The notes: generated from the sequence alone by a model not told the origin. Numbered from the stretch's first letter, positions 47,179 through 57,889 are shown. The stretch is 61,373 bases of DNA from CAIVSN01 sp031539165 (GCA_031539165.1 JAVKLK010000025.1:1-61373); one strand, 5' to 3'. Made by a program: numbers and translations.

Positions 47179-50100
47179 CGCTTCTTGGAACTCTTTCCAT
47201 TCTTCTCTTCTCTCTTCCCACTCTTCTTCAATATTATAGAGGAGCTTCTCATCTAGAAACGTTCGGAGGAACATGAGCCTTGAGTTATTTCTTGCTTATG
47301 CTCATCCCCCTCGTCGTATACTTCGTCCTCTGGGGTCGAAAAGAGTGATCTCGTATACGACTCATCACGGCAATTGGGTACTTTTTCTGGGTTCTTCTCC
47401 TTACATCAGTATTCACTTTCTCTCGAATAGGAAGCACCTCTATAAGCGGGGTAGTTTTATTCTTTTCTCTCCTGAAGTATACCATACTTCCTCTCATTAT
47501 AGGAATCGTGAGTCTTGGTTTCGGAACATGGGTACTCCATCGGGTCAAATTATTCGAATCACTCACTCCCTTGCTTCGGATTCCTGCAGGACTTGGAATC
47601 GGATGGTCACTCTTTGTGCTCACACTGAGTATCGCTGGGTTCTTTGGTTGGTATACTCTATTCGTATTTTATGGGCTCATTGTAGCATTGTCAGCCCTAT
47701 CGTACAAAGAAATCGGAAGAGCATGTGCTGATTTCTGGAAGAGCGAATTCGTTTCAGAAAAAACATCATTTCCCATTCTCCACCAGATACGATGGTGGCT
47801 GAATGGAGGACTTCTCCTTTCTCTTTATGCGGTGCTCTCGAGTAATCTGGTGAACATCGTGCGTCCCTACCCTATAGGTTGGGATGATCTCGGAGCGTAC
47901 ATGAACTTCCCGAAGTTGATGGCTTTTGCAGAAAGTACGGGGCATCAATGAATCGTATTTTGGCAGACATTCACGGGGATATGATTCCTCCATGAAAGTG
48001 CAACACAAGCATTTTTCTTGAATAGTTTTGGAAGCATTCTCGCAATAATCGGAATCTGGACAGGAGTGCGATACTTGACCCAAAAAGGAGGCCATATCTT
48101 CTCGCTCCCACTCTTTGCAGTAACGGTCTTCACCTCGTTGCCGATGATAGTGTTTCAACAAGCAAAAGACATGAAATTGGACTCCTGACTCATGGGAATT
48201 TCTCTTTTGGCACTTCTTTTTGTATTTGAAGGGTTCCGTCAAAATCATCGCTGGCAAAGACTCGGAATCTACTGTATCGCCGGATGACTCATGGGAGTGG
48301 CATTCTCGATCAAATTCACCTCCCTTATGCTCATTCTTGGGGCCCTTGGAATGATTTGGTATCGAGCGGGGAAACTTCTCTGATTCCTCGGATATATTGC
48401 GATATTCATTGGATCTTTTACGGGACTTCGTCTTTGGAACTTTCTCAATATTAACTACCCTCAAGACAACCCTGGAGCACTCAATATGTTCTCCCTTGGA
48501 ATGATACTTATAGGAGTAGTCTGCATAGGAATCAGTCTCAGGAAAAAGAGTGTTTCTTTGTGGAAAGAGTACGGAATCCTTCCAACAGTTGCCCTGCTTA
48601 TCGGAGTGTTCACAACACTCCTGCCTTGGGCTATCAAAAATAGTATTGAGGCTCTTCCAAATAGCCTCAATGTTGCATCTATTCTTGGAGGAGATGTACA
48701 GCCATTTGTGGCAGATTATACCACAATTCACAGTCCAGAAACACTGAAAAAGATAGAAGAATCCACTCAGAAAAACCTGATTAGTTCAACAGGAACTACG
48801 CAAAATGAAGATTTGGGGAGATACTTCGGATACGAAGGTGGCATAAATAACTACCTCAAACTTCCTTCGAATCTCACATTTCAAAAAAACCAAGATGGAG
48901 AATTTACCAACATAGGGTACCTCTTCCTTGCTCTCCTCCCCTGAGTTCTTTTGTTTCGGCTCAAAAAAAGAAGTAGCCTAATCCTCTACGGAGCGTATCT
49001 CATAGGACTCTTTGTTCTCTGTTTCTTCTCAGATGTACCATGGAGCTTGCTGGGAAATGTGAGTATTACTCAAATACTCTTGCACATATCTGTTCCGCTT
49101 GGTTATGGGGTTATCGTAGCCCTCTGACTCACTCCACTCATAGCGCTCCATCTTGATTCAAAAGAAGTGCTCGATGAAGACACTCCAGAACATGAAGCAA
49201 CAAGAAATTTTTGCTGGTTCTTCAGCTTCATGAGTCTCTATACCATACTCTTTGTCATTGCAGCCTTTGGAATCGTCTGGTATGGAATTGTGATGTATTT
49301 CGGATTTCTCGCAATCTTTGCATACTGCACATCCGAAGAGCTCGAACCAAAAATGAGCGCTCGGTTCATCCTCTTTTGTTCGCTTCTTCTCTGCATAATC
49401 CTCCCTCACTTTATTCTTTCGTGTCTGCCTCACGCATGGAATAATCTCCCAAAGGATAGTATGGAGTACAAACTCGGGAATCTTACGGAGGAAGAAGCAG
49501 TATTCTCTGGACGTCCGGAGTATATTCCTATTCTCATCAAACTAAACCTCGCGAATCCAAATGAGGTAATACGGGAAATTCAAGAAAAGGCCTCAGGACC
49601 AACACGAGAGCTCTTAGGAAAATATCCTGATGCAACGCTTGAATGAGTGCTCTATGTACTCTGAATGGCAGAACAGGTAGGAAAACAATCAAAGCAGCCC
49701 GATGGTATTGCCCTCGCGCAAGAAGCTCGTTCACTCAAACAGCTTGCCTTCAAAAGAATTCTTCATCCACCACTCGCCAACAAAAATACGAGTCCTATCT
49801 ATCGTGCTGGGACATTTCTCACGTACTACATAAGCGAAAACAGAAAGCGTTTCTATGAAGACAGTCTTTTGAATAACTTTGATACCTACATCCGAGGGAA
49901 AAATATAGATGAATCGATCGAGAATATGAAGCGGCTCGGCATGAAGTATCTCCTGCTTGATCTGAACGCCGCAACCATTGATCGAGATCCACGACACGAT
50001 TTGAGCCGTCGATATGAAGCGATACTCGATACGGTTCGATCAGGGAAACTTCGACTCATTGCCACAGATTCCCCTTGTCTCCAACTCGGGCTTTCGCTCC

Positions 50101-50390
50101 CAAAGGATCCAAGCTATCTTCATGTTGCTGGGGTAAACTACAATTCTTACCTCAAGAATGAGAAAGGAGAAGATCGAGTAATCACCGCTTCTGCCAAGCT
50201 TAATGTTTGTGCAACAAATCTTGCTCAAATCATCTTTGAGCGCAGAGTGACCGATTCTCAATTCCCCCTACTCAAGAGACTTTCTGATTATGCACTTTCG
50301 CAGAATCCAAGCTCAAAAGAAGAGGTAATACCTATCATTCAACCATTCATTAGCAGAACCTGGATGGCTGCTTTTGAGATCCTCCCTTAG
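47166..50390 (+). CDS. GT-C type membrane glycosyltransferase
   Basis: A 1074-residue protein with about 14 or more membrane helices. The loop GWDDLGAYMNFPKLM (about residue 240) carries an acidic pair like the metal/dolichol-phosphate-sugar-binding motif of GT-C enzymes such as GT39. The last 350 residues are soluble and would face the exterior. About a dozen TGA codons lie in the membrane part and around residue 827, none in the final 240. It most probably transfers sugars from a lipid carrier onto glycan or protein. The stop TAG is 3 nt from the convergent WecG/TagA stop. Confidence 0.85.
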
Positions 50391-50393
50391 CGC

Positions 50394-51254
50394 CTACTGC
50401 TGATACTTCCCTGTCAGCAAATCAACGAAAAAGAGAAGGCTTACTCCCGCTTTCTTGCAGTTTTTCTTTGGATTCTGAAATAATCTCCAAAGCCATTCCA
50501 TTCCAATTCATCGGATATATTGAGGAGCTCGACTTTCTTGTCATGCCCAAAAATCAAAAAGACCCCCCACTCAAAACACAGCGATATTTCATCGCTTCTC
50601 AAAAACAGATCGCATAGACTCAATCCAAAGTTCTTGCTTGGGAGAGCCACGCCCCACCAAAAGAATTGTGGGAGTATTCCCTTCAAGCCATTCTTCTGGA
50701 AATTGACTATATCCGTCTATTGCCCTCACCGGAATTCCAAATCGCTCCTTTGCTGACTGCTCGGCTTGTTGTATAAGCTCTGGGGTTGTACCGTACAATA
50801 TGAGATTCAGTGCGTGCTGTGTGCTATCGGCAACCGTGCGTGATCGTACTTGTGATTCGATAAATTCTGGAATAAAGTCCGTTCCATTGAGATTGGGAAT
50901 AGCGCGTTTTGAGTATTGCTGAAATTGAAGAATTATTTTCCATGTTGGAATTTCTGGGTGCATTCTGGAAAAGTGGAGAAGACGCAATGCAATACCGTCA
51001 GGAAGAAGAAAGTCTGACTCCAGAAGAGCGTTAGCATATTCTTGATTGTTTCACTCCAGTATTCCGTGAATCTTTGCAGAGGCAAAGTATAAAAAATTTA
51101 CCGAAATAAATCCCTGTTTCTGCCAGAGTATTCCCATATCTCGGATCGCAACTTCCGAAGAATTTTGGTAGAGTTTGGAAAAGATAGCTCATGTTTGCAA
51201 AGCCGCACTATCTGGCTGGAAATGCTCAGTTGAATAAGAAATCGGGGTGTCCAT
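50394..51254 (-). CDS. WecG/TagA/CpsF family glycosyltransferase
   Basis: A 286-residue membrane-associated glycosyltransferase of GT family 26. Visible family motifs are FLLPDGIALRLL, LNGTDFIPEF, the Gly-rich VGRGSPKQELWI and the C-terminal VFGVGGLFDFWAGQ.. followed by RAPQYIRGIGMEWLWRLFQNP. It would add an N-acetylhexosamine-like residue to an undecaprenyl-linked sugar. About six TGA codons (for example in FGVGG, WAGQ and RGIGM) make the standard-code frame end at the start of this motif. Its ATG overlaps the stop TAA of the upstream gene by one nucleotide. Confidence 0.88.
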
Positions 51255-52483
51255 TAGCAAGAAATATCAAGAATATGAGGATTGCAGTGAGGAAAAACTA
51301 TCGTTGGATTTCCCTGTGCATAGAGATGTTCGACGGGAACTTTCATAAATGCAGAGGGAACAAAGTGTCTCTCTACTCGGGCAAGTACTTTCTGCGTACG
51401 ACGAAGATGAAAAAATTTCCAAAGAAGCCCCGGCAATCGAAGAAGCGTACATTTCTGAACTCAAGAAATGTAGGTATCCCACCGAAGGTCTTGCGGGATT
51501 TGTGACTCAAATTCCATATCGGTTGCACGAGCGGCAAAAAAACCAAGATCATGGTAAGTGATGAGAGTTTTCCCCTCAAAAGAATGAATCGGACGAAGTC
51601 ATACTGGTCCAATAGAACGAAGAATGCTTCAAAGCCAGATATAGTCTGGCTTATAGGTCCGTATCTTGCGCGCAAGTCTCCAGGCAAACCACCAATTTGC
51701 CGTAGAAAAAAGCAGGTGAATTTGACGCATCCATGTTGTAGAAGTATTGGTGCTTGCAATACAATCCGTTTTGCAGTTTGCCATCTCAAGGAGTTTTCTT
51801 GAACCAGAAATCCATGACTCAATACCGCCAAGCGGAGCACCATAATCGGTCACGAAAAGAATTCTTGAACCTGCTGGAATAAGAGAAAGTGCGTTCTCTA
51901 GCCATGCAGCCTGACTGAATCGAGCGGCGATATCTCGCGCCGTATTTGATTGTCGTTTCCAATCGCTTCCAGAGAAGCGATTTTGTATTTCTTGGACTTT
52001 TCTCAGGAAAGCTTGCGACTCCTGCGCTCCATTTTGCCCCTCAATCGCATGCTCGGACAAAAGGAATTGTCGGAGACCTCCTTTGTTTGGTGCTATAACA
52101 GGAACTCCACTTTCAATCGATTCAAGAGCAGAGAGTCCAAAGGTCTCAAGAAAGCGTGAAGGCATCAGAAGATAATGGATATTTTGGAGAATCTGGCGCA
52201 CTTTTTCTCCAGAAACATTTCCATAGTAGACAACGCTTGCACCTGCCGATCATCCCCCTTCCTTCGTTCCATCATAAAAACCAGGAAGCTTCTGTAAGCG
52301 AGCTATCATTTCTTCGCGCATGATTCCATCGCCACAGATTTCTAGAGTACCTCCCCCCGGATGAGATGCAATATGTTCAGCTAGAGAAATAATATCAGAG
52401 AATCCCTTTTCGGGCACAAGACGTCCAACGAAGGCAAAGCGTGGAGCTTTAGCTCGCTCTCTGGCGTATTCTTGGTGTATCAT
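51254..52483 (-). CDS. GT4-type glycosyltransferase with apparently swapped (circularly permuted) domains
   Basis: A 409-residue single frame. Residues about 10-190 are the C-terminal, nucleotide-sugar-binding half of a GT-B enzyme: FAFVGRLVPEKGFSDII, LEICGDG, and the EX7E motif ETFGLSALESIESGVP with PNKGGL. Residues about 200-409 are the N-terminal acceptor half: RILFVTDYGAPLGGIESWI, KTLITYHDLGFFAARATD, ESQIP and RHFVPSAFM. The order is reversed relative to normal GT4. The N-terminus starts at the normal interdomain linker and the C-terminus ends at it. Start ATG 52483 has an in-frame TAA four codons upstream. No TGA-free alternative exists. It overlaps the O-antigen ligase gene by 35 nt. 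Confidence 0.85.
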
Positions 52484-53795
52484 AGAAGCAGATTAAGGCG
52501 AGAAGCATGAAGAGGAGAAGAGAGATATAGATTGATTCAAAACTATGCAGAAAAAGATTCATCGTGCACATCCCGATAAAGGCAGCCGCTACAAATATAT
52601 TTCTCCGTATAAGCATGAGGAGAATACGACCCAATATAGCGACAAACAAAGCAAATCCGATAATTCCCCCTTCAACAAGTTGTTGAATAAACCAACTTTC
52701 TGGAATATAGTAGTCCTCTTTTGTTTTATTCTCTCAAACAAACAAGGACTCATTTTCTTCCGGCTGCTGAACAAATCGATACGCTGGACCAGCCGATGCA
52801 AGACCAGAGCCAAGAGGTCGGTCCATTGCCCGTTCGATTCCAGTTATGGCTCGTTCAAAGTGCCCCTTCGTCGATCATTCTCTCAAAACAATCTGATGAA
52901 TTGTTGATTCAAATTTCAGATAAAACAGACCTGAAAGAAGGAAGAAAATCGGGAGTGCCCAAAGAAGGAGAGGGCGAAACTTCTTCCAAATAAAAGGAAT
53001 ATTGAGAAGGATAAGCATTCCAACCCCAGCAATAAATCCAAGCAGGGCACTTCTTGAGTAAGTATAGAACAGAACTCCTATGAGAATAATTCCCCAGAGA
53101 CTCAAAAGATAGTGATATTTTTTTGCACTTTTATAGTATGCTGCAAGCATTCCAAAATAAAGAAGGATGAAGAATCCTGCCGGATTTGGTCCATCAAATA
53201 TCCCCTGAAAACGTCGGACATTTGCCTGGTCTATGCCATGGTAAATAGGAATACTTCCTCCAAACATCCAGTTTGAGAGATTTGCCGAGAATCCGAAGTG
53301 AAGCAAAATGGTCTCCCCAAAAACCCAACGAACAAGAATTCCGAGCACAAGAGCAAGAGAACCCGATAACAAAAACAATCTCACATAATACATCGGCCTT
53401 TCGGCAAGCAATGGAATACCAAACCGAATCGTAAGGAATGCAAGGAGGAATTCGAAGTTATATCTCCCTCCATACGCAAGATGCTCCAAGGGAGATGGAT
53501 AAAAGAGGGTGACAACCACTAGCCATCCTATATACGCGAAAATGAGAAAATCCAGTCGATTCAGCTGTATCTGAATACGCTTCTTATACCAAGCATATCC
53601 GATAATCCCCATCCTGATGGCGAGAAGAATTTCCTTGTAGAGAGTGAATTGTGAAATCCCTACTCTGTATTCCATAAATACCGTAAGTAAGACATGAAAT
53701 GGAAGCACTACAAGAAGAATGCGGAACAATCTATCAAAGAGAGATTCCAGAGTAAGAGATCGAAGAGACGTGAGAAAGGAAGAAAAGGATACCAT
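52449..53795 (-). CDS. O-antigen ligase/polymerase-like membrane protein
   Basis: A 448-residue protein with about 12 membrane helices of the Wzy/WaaL type, which polymerises or ligates glycan chains on the outer side of the membrane. The long periplasm-equivalent loop after about residue 300 (GHFERAITGIERAMDRPLGSG, PESWFIQQLVEGGIIGF) matches the family. Two TGA codons join three pieces. A TAGAAT element 5 nt before the ATG suggests a leaderless start. It is first in the polymerase-GT4-WecG operon, pointing to one glycan pathway. Confidence 0.85.
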
Positions 53796-53824
53796 GCGAG
53801 ATTCTACAAAAGAAATGAGATGAC

Positions 53825-53852
53825 TTGCGAATGATACGAAATTCTATACAAT
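53825..53852 (+). promoter_or_regulatory. Predicted ferredoxin promoter
   Basis: TTGCGA (53825-53830), a 16-nt spacer and TACAAT (53847-53852), 13 nt before the ferredoxin ATG. Confidence 0.45.
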
Positions 53853-53865
53853 CTGCAATTCTCCT

Positions 53866-54150
53866 ATGAATATTGATCTTTCAAAAGTTCGTGCTCTCGA
53901 TTGAGTACTCAAAAAACCTCACGTAAACAGCACCTGCATCGGATGTAGTGCTTGTGTCGCAGTAACTGGATGAGAATATTTCGAGCTCAACTCGGATGGA
54001 CTCTCTTGCGTAATACACAATGCAAGCTATGACGAAACAATGGTCGAAGATGCCATTGTCACCTGTCCAGTAAATGCCATCTCTTGGCAACCTTGTGATG
54101 AGAATGGGTCCTATGTAGATGGGATTACAGAACACCAAGACGTAGCCTAG
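53866..54150 (+). CDS. 4Fe-4S ferredoxin
   Basis: A 94-residue small electron carrier with a single [4Fe-4S] cluster: Cys24, Cys27 and Cys30 in CIGCSACVAV and Cys67 in TCPVNAISW. The N-terminus is short and the tail acidic. Two TGA codons (after RALD and after VTG) break it under the standard code. No redox partner is adjacent. The stop TAG is one nucleotide from the stop of the convergent ftsW-like gene. Confidence 0.9.
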
Positions 54151-54151
54151 T

Positions 54152-55372
54152 CTAGAGACTTCTTCTTCTCCCGAACCCACTGGCACTATATCGATTCACC
54201 TCTGGATTTCGGTATGCCATGGTTTTTGAGATATTCAGAAGTATTCCTACCGCGATAAGGAGGGAAAGAAGGGAGGATCATCCATAGCTCACAAATGGGA
54301 GCGTAATTCCTGTAAGAGGAAGAATATTGAGATTTACTCCTATGTTTACGGATGCTTGAGTGAGAATCCAGAGAGCGATTCCAACACAGGTATACTTTGC
54401 AAATGGGTCTTCTACTCGCTCTGCCACTCAAAATGCTCGATAGCCAATGACTCAGAAGGCTCCGAGAAGCAGAAGCACTCCGATGAAACCAAGTTCCTCT
54501 GCAATTACCGAAAAGATGAAATCTCCTTGTACCTCAGGAAGATATCAGAACTTTTGAACTGATTTTCCAAATCAGAGACCAAAGAATCCCCCACTTCCTA
54601 TTGCTATGAGTCCTTGTTTTGTCTGGAAGTTGATGCTTTGATTCTGTATAGATGTTTTATTATCCGAAAGGAAGTTATCAATACGCTCAGTTACATAAGC
54701 AAGCTTCCCTGTTTTATTCTCCATTTTTCCTACCGTATACACCCCTGCAGCAAACGTTGCACAAATCATGGCGCTCACGAGCAGGTGTCGTATATTTCCT
54801 CCAGCAACAAAAAACATTCCTATCGCAATCGGAGTAATCAGAAGAATCGATCAGAAATCTGGCTGAAGGGCGAGCAAAAAGACAATCACTCCCAGAAGAC
54901 TCATATAGGGAATAAATCCATTCCACATATCTGAAACTTGCGTTCTTTTCTTTTTAAGAAAGCTCGCAAAGTAGAGAATTGCTGCCAGCTTCATGAATTC
55001 AACTGGCTGAAGCTGAAATGGAAGAAATGGTACGTCAATCCATCATTTTGCCCCATTATGCACTACTCCAATAGAGAGGGCGGCAATAAGAAGAAGAAGT
55101 CATCCGAAAAATATATGTTTCGCGTATTTTTCAAAAATTTGATACGGAGTTTTTGCGACAAAAGCGAATATAACGAGCCCAATGAGTACGTGGGATATAT
55201 TTCGAAGCAAGTAAAAATGATTGTTTGGATCTTGCAACTTCCCAGCACTTACCATGAGAGAAGTAACTTTGTACGATGGGTATACACTCACCGAACTAAT
55301 CATAATCATTCCGAATATAATGAGCCCCAGTACTACGAAGAATATAGTATAATCAATGGTTTTGGTCTGCAT
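54152..55372 (-). CDS. FtsW/RodA/SpoVE family peptidoglycan polymerase
   Basis: A 406-residue SEDS glycosyltransferase with about 10 membrane helices that polymerises lipid II. Visible: QLQPVEFMKLAAILYFASFL, ALQPDFGSILLI, GSGGFFGLG with VQKFGYLPEVQGDFIFSVIAEELGF, and the C-terminal NILPLTGITLPFVSYGGSSL. Five or six TGA codons (including at FFG-L and the last helices) are read as Gly. The context with YggT downstream of a division-like promoter suggests a division role (FtsW), but elongation (RodA) is not excluded. Confidence 0.92.
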
Positions 55373-55663
55373 TTAGAACAGAATAGATGGAATGTAAAAG
55401 CGAATGAGTGGAGCAAATGAAAGGAGCATACCCTGAACGATTTGGATAGCAATCAAAAGAATCAGAGGAGCAAAGTCGAGCCCAAGAAACTGAACGGGCA
55501 GTATTCTTCGAATTGCCTGAAACATTGGCTGTAAAATTGCGCTAATGAAAGGAATTGCAATGAATACACCCAAAAGAGCGACCCAAGATAAAATAATCTC
55601 AATGAAGATGAGCCACTTGAGTAACTCAAGAAAAACAAAGAAAGGGAGAATAAGAAGTTCCAT
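55373..55663 (-). CDS. YggT family membrane protein
   Basis: A 96-residue protein with two hydrophobic regions and the family motif AIPFISAILQPMFQAIRRILP, followed by FLGLDFAPLILLIAIQ. YggT proteins often lie near division and osmotic-stress genes; function is little known. Start at ATG 55663 chosen over a TTG at 55699. It is directly upstream of the ftsW-like gene, with stop and start adjacent, so the two form an operon. Confidence 0.85.
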   Translation of the reverse strand: MELLILPFFVFLELLKWLIFIEIILSWVALLGVFIAIPFISAILQPMFQAIRRILPVQFLGLDFAPLILLIAIQIVQGMLLSFAPLIRFYIPSILF

Positions 55664-55720
55664 ACACGCGAATGATATGAAAAAGTTGGAGAGAATCAAA
55701 AAAACACGCTATTTGTCGAT

Positions 55721-55752
55721 AAAAAAATCCCCCTCTTTCAGGGGAATTTTTC
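55721..55752. terminator. Terminator after the LPXTG protein gene
   Basis: A C/G-rich stem around ATCCCC/GGGGAAT with A- and T-runs on its two sides, between the YggT gene and the end of the minus-strand LPXTG-protein gene. On the minus strand the T-run follows the stem. One mismatch in the outer stem. Confidence 0.75.
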
Positions 55753-55776
55753 TAAAGAAGTTCTTTTGAAAGAGAA

Positions 55777-56817
55777 CTAAGCCTTTCGAGATCGTACAAA
55801 AGAGACAATCGCAAGAGCTACAAGAGCAGCAAGTACCAAAAGAAGTGTTTCTTGTGTTCCAGTTGCTGGAAGAGTTCCATTTGTAGCAAGAGCCCCAGAT
55901 CCTTCAGTAGGAGCTGCATTGAGAGCTACTTCAGCACCAGATCCAGTTGTACCAGATGCGGTAGCGGCAGTTGCCATCTTTACAAGATTTGCGGTTGTTG
56001 TAAATTCCTTAATAGCGTTAACCCCCTGAGAAATAGATGCACCACTCGTATCCTTTGCCTGAATGACTACAAGAGAGTAGCTTGAAGACGGATCAAGCGG
56101 AGTGCTCAGAATAACTACTGCACGAGATGCATTTGCTGAGTCTGTAGCAATTGACTGTACTACAACAGACGATGTGTCCACTGTTTTTGTGAGTTTCACG
56201 CTCACTGGAGTCGTAGGACTCAAAGGAGAGCTGAAATCAACGTGCAATGTCATATCATTTACAACCGTTACTGCTGAAAGCTTGAAATTTGTTGCAGCAG
56301 TTGCACCAGAAGCAGAAGTCCCATCAGTAGCAGAAAGAGTCACTGCAAGCTCTTCAGAGTTTGTCGTTGATTCGTTATTTGCAGCATCTACAGCAACAAC
56401 TGCGAAGTAATATGGGGTATCTGCCTTAAGATCCTTGATAGTCGTACCTGTGGCAGTTACTTGGTCAGACTCCATATCGTATACTGCGTTTGTTTTCCCT
56501 TCTTTGAAGGCCTGTGCAACTGATGTCTTCGAGTATTTTACAATATAAGCCTTTGCTGGGGCAACTTTATCCCACTCAAGAGTTACGGAATCAGCCGTCT
56601 TAGACACAAGTCGTGGAGCACCAGGAACATTCAGTGCATCCGATGCTGCTGCTCCAGTAGGAGCGGCAGTTGTAGCTGTTGCAGTTGTTGGGGCAGCAAG
56701 AGTAGTAGGAGCTGTTGTTGTAGGAACGGCTGTTTCAGTACCAGTTGCAGCAAACGCAGCAAGTGGAGTAAGAGAAGCGAGCAGAAGCCCCGCTGTGAGT
56801 ATTTGGAGTTTTTTCAT
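55777..56817 (-). CDS. LPXTG-type surface protein with fibronectin III-like domain
   Basis: A 346-residue exported protein. The signal peptide KKLQILTAGLLLASLTPLAAFAA is followed by a threonine/alanine-rich stalk, a fibronectin III-like domain (about 90-180, APRLVSKTADSVTLEW and KADTPYYFAVVAVDAANNE), a second beta-rich domain and a C-terminal sorting signal: LPATG (316-320), a hydrophobic helix LLLVLAALVALAIVSFV and the basic tail RSRKA. It contains no TGA. The sorting signal implies a sortase-like enzyme elsewhere in the genome. Start ATG 56817 preferred over an upstream ATG that would disrupt the signal peptide. Confidence 0.85.
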   Translation of the reverse strand: MKKLQILTAGLLLASLTPLAAFAATGTETAVPTTTAPTTLAAPTTATATTAAPTGAAASDALNVPGAPRLVSKTADSVTLEWDKVAPAKAYIVKYSKTSVAQAFKEGKTNAVYDMESDQVTATGTTIKDLKADTPYYFAVVAVDAANNESTTNSEELAVTLSATDGTSASGATAATNFKLSAVTVVNDMTLHVDFSSPLSPTTPVSVKLTKTVDTSSVVVQSIATDSANASRAVVILSTPLDPSSSYSLVVIQAKDTSGASISQGVNAIKEFTTTANLVKMATAATASGTTGSGAEVALNAAPTEGSGALATNGTLPATGTQETLLLVLAALVALAIVSFVRSRKA

Positions 56818-56864
56818 AAAAAATAAGGGTAACCAGTGAAGCACTGGATAAATATACGGAAAAG

Positions 56865-56893
56865 AGTATAGTCGGTTGAGAAATTTTTTGCAA
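56865..56893 (-). promoter_or_regulatory. Predicted promoter of the LPXTG protein
   Basis: On the minus strand: TTGCAA (56893-56888), a 17-nt spacer and TATACT (56870-56865). The leader of about 40 nt contains a 6-bp hairpin (CCAGTG/CACTGG, 56832-56846). Confidence 0.6.
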
Positions 56894-56901
56894 GTATTTT
56901 C

Positions 56902-57486
56902 ATGCACATCTCTCTTTCAATAGTTTCTCGTAGGGCTGGTTTTACTCTTACTGAGCTGCTTGTAGTTATGGCCATCATGGCAGTCTTAGCGATTGGCATA
57001 TCTTCTATGAACTTCTCTACCGTGGGGAATCAAGAAAAAAAGGAGCGCTTTTGAGGACTTATTACCACCACCATTCGATGAGAGGTAATCAAGAATACCT
57101 CAGGAAAAGCACTGGTACAAAGTAGCGGCCAGCTTGTATTCCCTACCAAAACAGAGGTTTCAGTTTCAGCGAATAAAATTGAGGTTCTCTACTTCTCTGG
57201 AAGTACGAGTTCTCCTGGGAGTGTTATGAATGCTCCATTTTATGGGGATCCAAAGTATAAAATAGTCTCCATCCAAGGCCTGAGAAAGGCAGATGGAAGT
57301 GTTTTTTTAGAAAGTTTAAACTCCGGGGCACTTATACTAGAACTCGCAAATGGGAAAGATACAACACTCTATTTCTCTGGCTCAACACGAACTGATCTTT
57401 CAAAGGCTGATATCGTGTACGAATACGGGGCCTTCTCAGGAACTGTTGCAGTCGATGCTCGGACCAATGTCATAGAACAAAAATAG
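56902..57486 (+). CDS. Prepilin-like (pseudopilin) protein
   Basis: A 194-residue type IV pilin-like protein with the prepilin signal AG^FTLTELLVVMAIMAVLAI, cut after Gly13, Glu at +5. The mature part is globular and beta-rich with a central TFSGSTSS-like segment (YFSGSTSSPG) repeated as YFSGSTRTD. Two TGA codons (after QEKKERF and after TTIR) fix the start at 56902 rather than an internal ATG. It is divergent from the LPXTG gene and followed by a terminator. Confidence 0.88.
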
Positions 57487-57496
57487 TTTTGTCAGT

Positions 57497-57530
57497 AAAA
57501 AAACCACCTCTCGTAAGAAGTGGTTTTTTG
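57497..57530. terminator. Terminator between the pseudopilin gene and the rRNA operon
   Basis: A 10-bp stem AAAAAACCAC/GTGGTTTTTT (57498-57507, 57520-57529) lying between the pilin stop and the 3' end of the minus-strand 5S rRNA gene, so it can serve both. Confidence 0.85.
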
Positions 57531-57577
57531 TTGCTCTTTATATGCTCCAAAGCATATCCGGAAATCATCCTCTCTAT

Positions 57578-57691
57578 CTTGGCGTTTACCGACTCTTCCA
57601 CCGTTAGGACGGCAGTACCATAGGCACGACGAAGCTTAACTGCTGTGTTCGGGATGGGAACAGGTGTACCCTTCGCGTAATAAACACCAAG
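57578..57691 (-). rRNA. 5S ribosomal RNA
   Basis: About 114 nt on the minus strand. The terminal helix CTTGGTGTTTA/TAAACGCCAAG is paired, and the conserved CCCATCCCGAACACAG, AGTTAAG and TACTGC motifs are present. The flanking TCTCT/AGAGA may extend the helix, so the ends are accurate to a few bases. It is last in the operon 16S-23S-5S. Confidence 0.92.
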
Positions 57692-57889
57692 AGAGAGGGG
57701 ATGAAGATGGGGGAACCGGAGAAGGGGGACTTCTTTTGGTTCGCATTCTCTTTGGATATGCGGGACTTGTACGAAAAAAGGATGATGAGAGACGCGGAAG
57801 GCGTGTGAAACTTCTGGGTAACCTATTGCAAGCGTGACTTGGTTCTGGTTCATTGCATGCTACGATCGCATCAAAGCAATCATAAGCGG
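57692..57889 (-). other. 23S-5S spacer
   Basis: About 200 nt of transcribed spacer without a recognisable tRNA. Purine/pyrimidine-rich stretches around 57700-57760 may form processing stems; I see nothing else. Confidence 0.5.

Noticed and set aside
55852..56410. Plus-strand frames over the LPXTG gene
   Set aside because: They are antisense shadows of a low-complexity Ala/Thr gene.
174..57486. Widespread frameshifts or pseudogenes caused by in-frame TGA
   Set aside because: The TGA codons preserve frame, fall on conserved glycines, and TAA/TAG are the only stops at family-typical ends. Decay or sequencing error would not behave so.
838..57486. UGA = tryptophan (translation table 4)
   Set aside because: The Nudix, RNase H and P-loop positions need glycine, and TGG is used normally for Trp. 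TrpS itself has TGA codons where Gly fits.
57226..57486. A short internal start of the pseudopilin gene
   Set aside because: Upstream codons carry a complete prepilin signal once two TGA codons are read as Gly.
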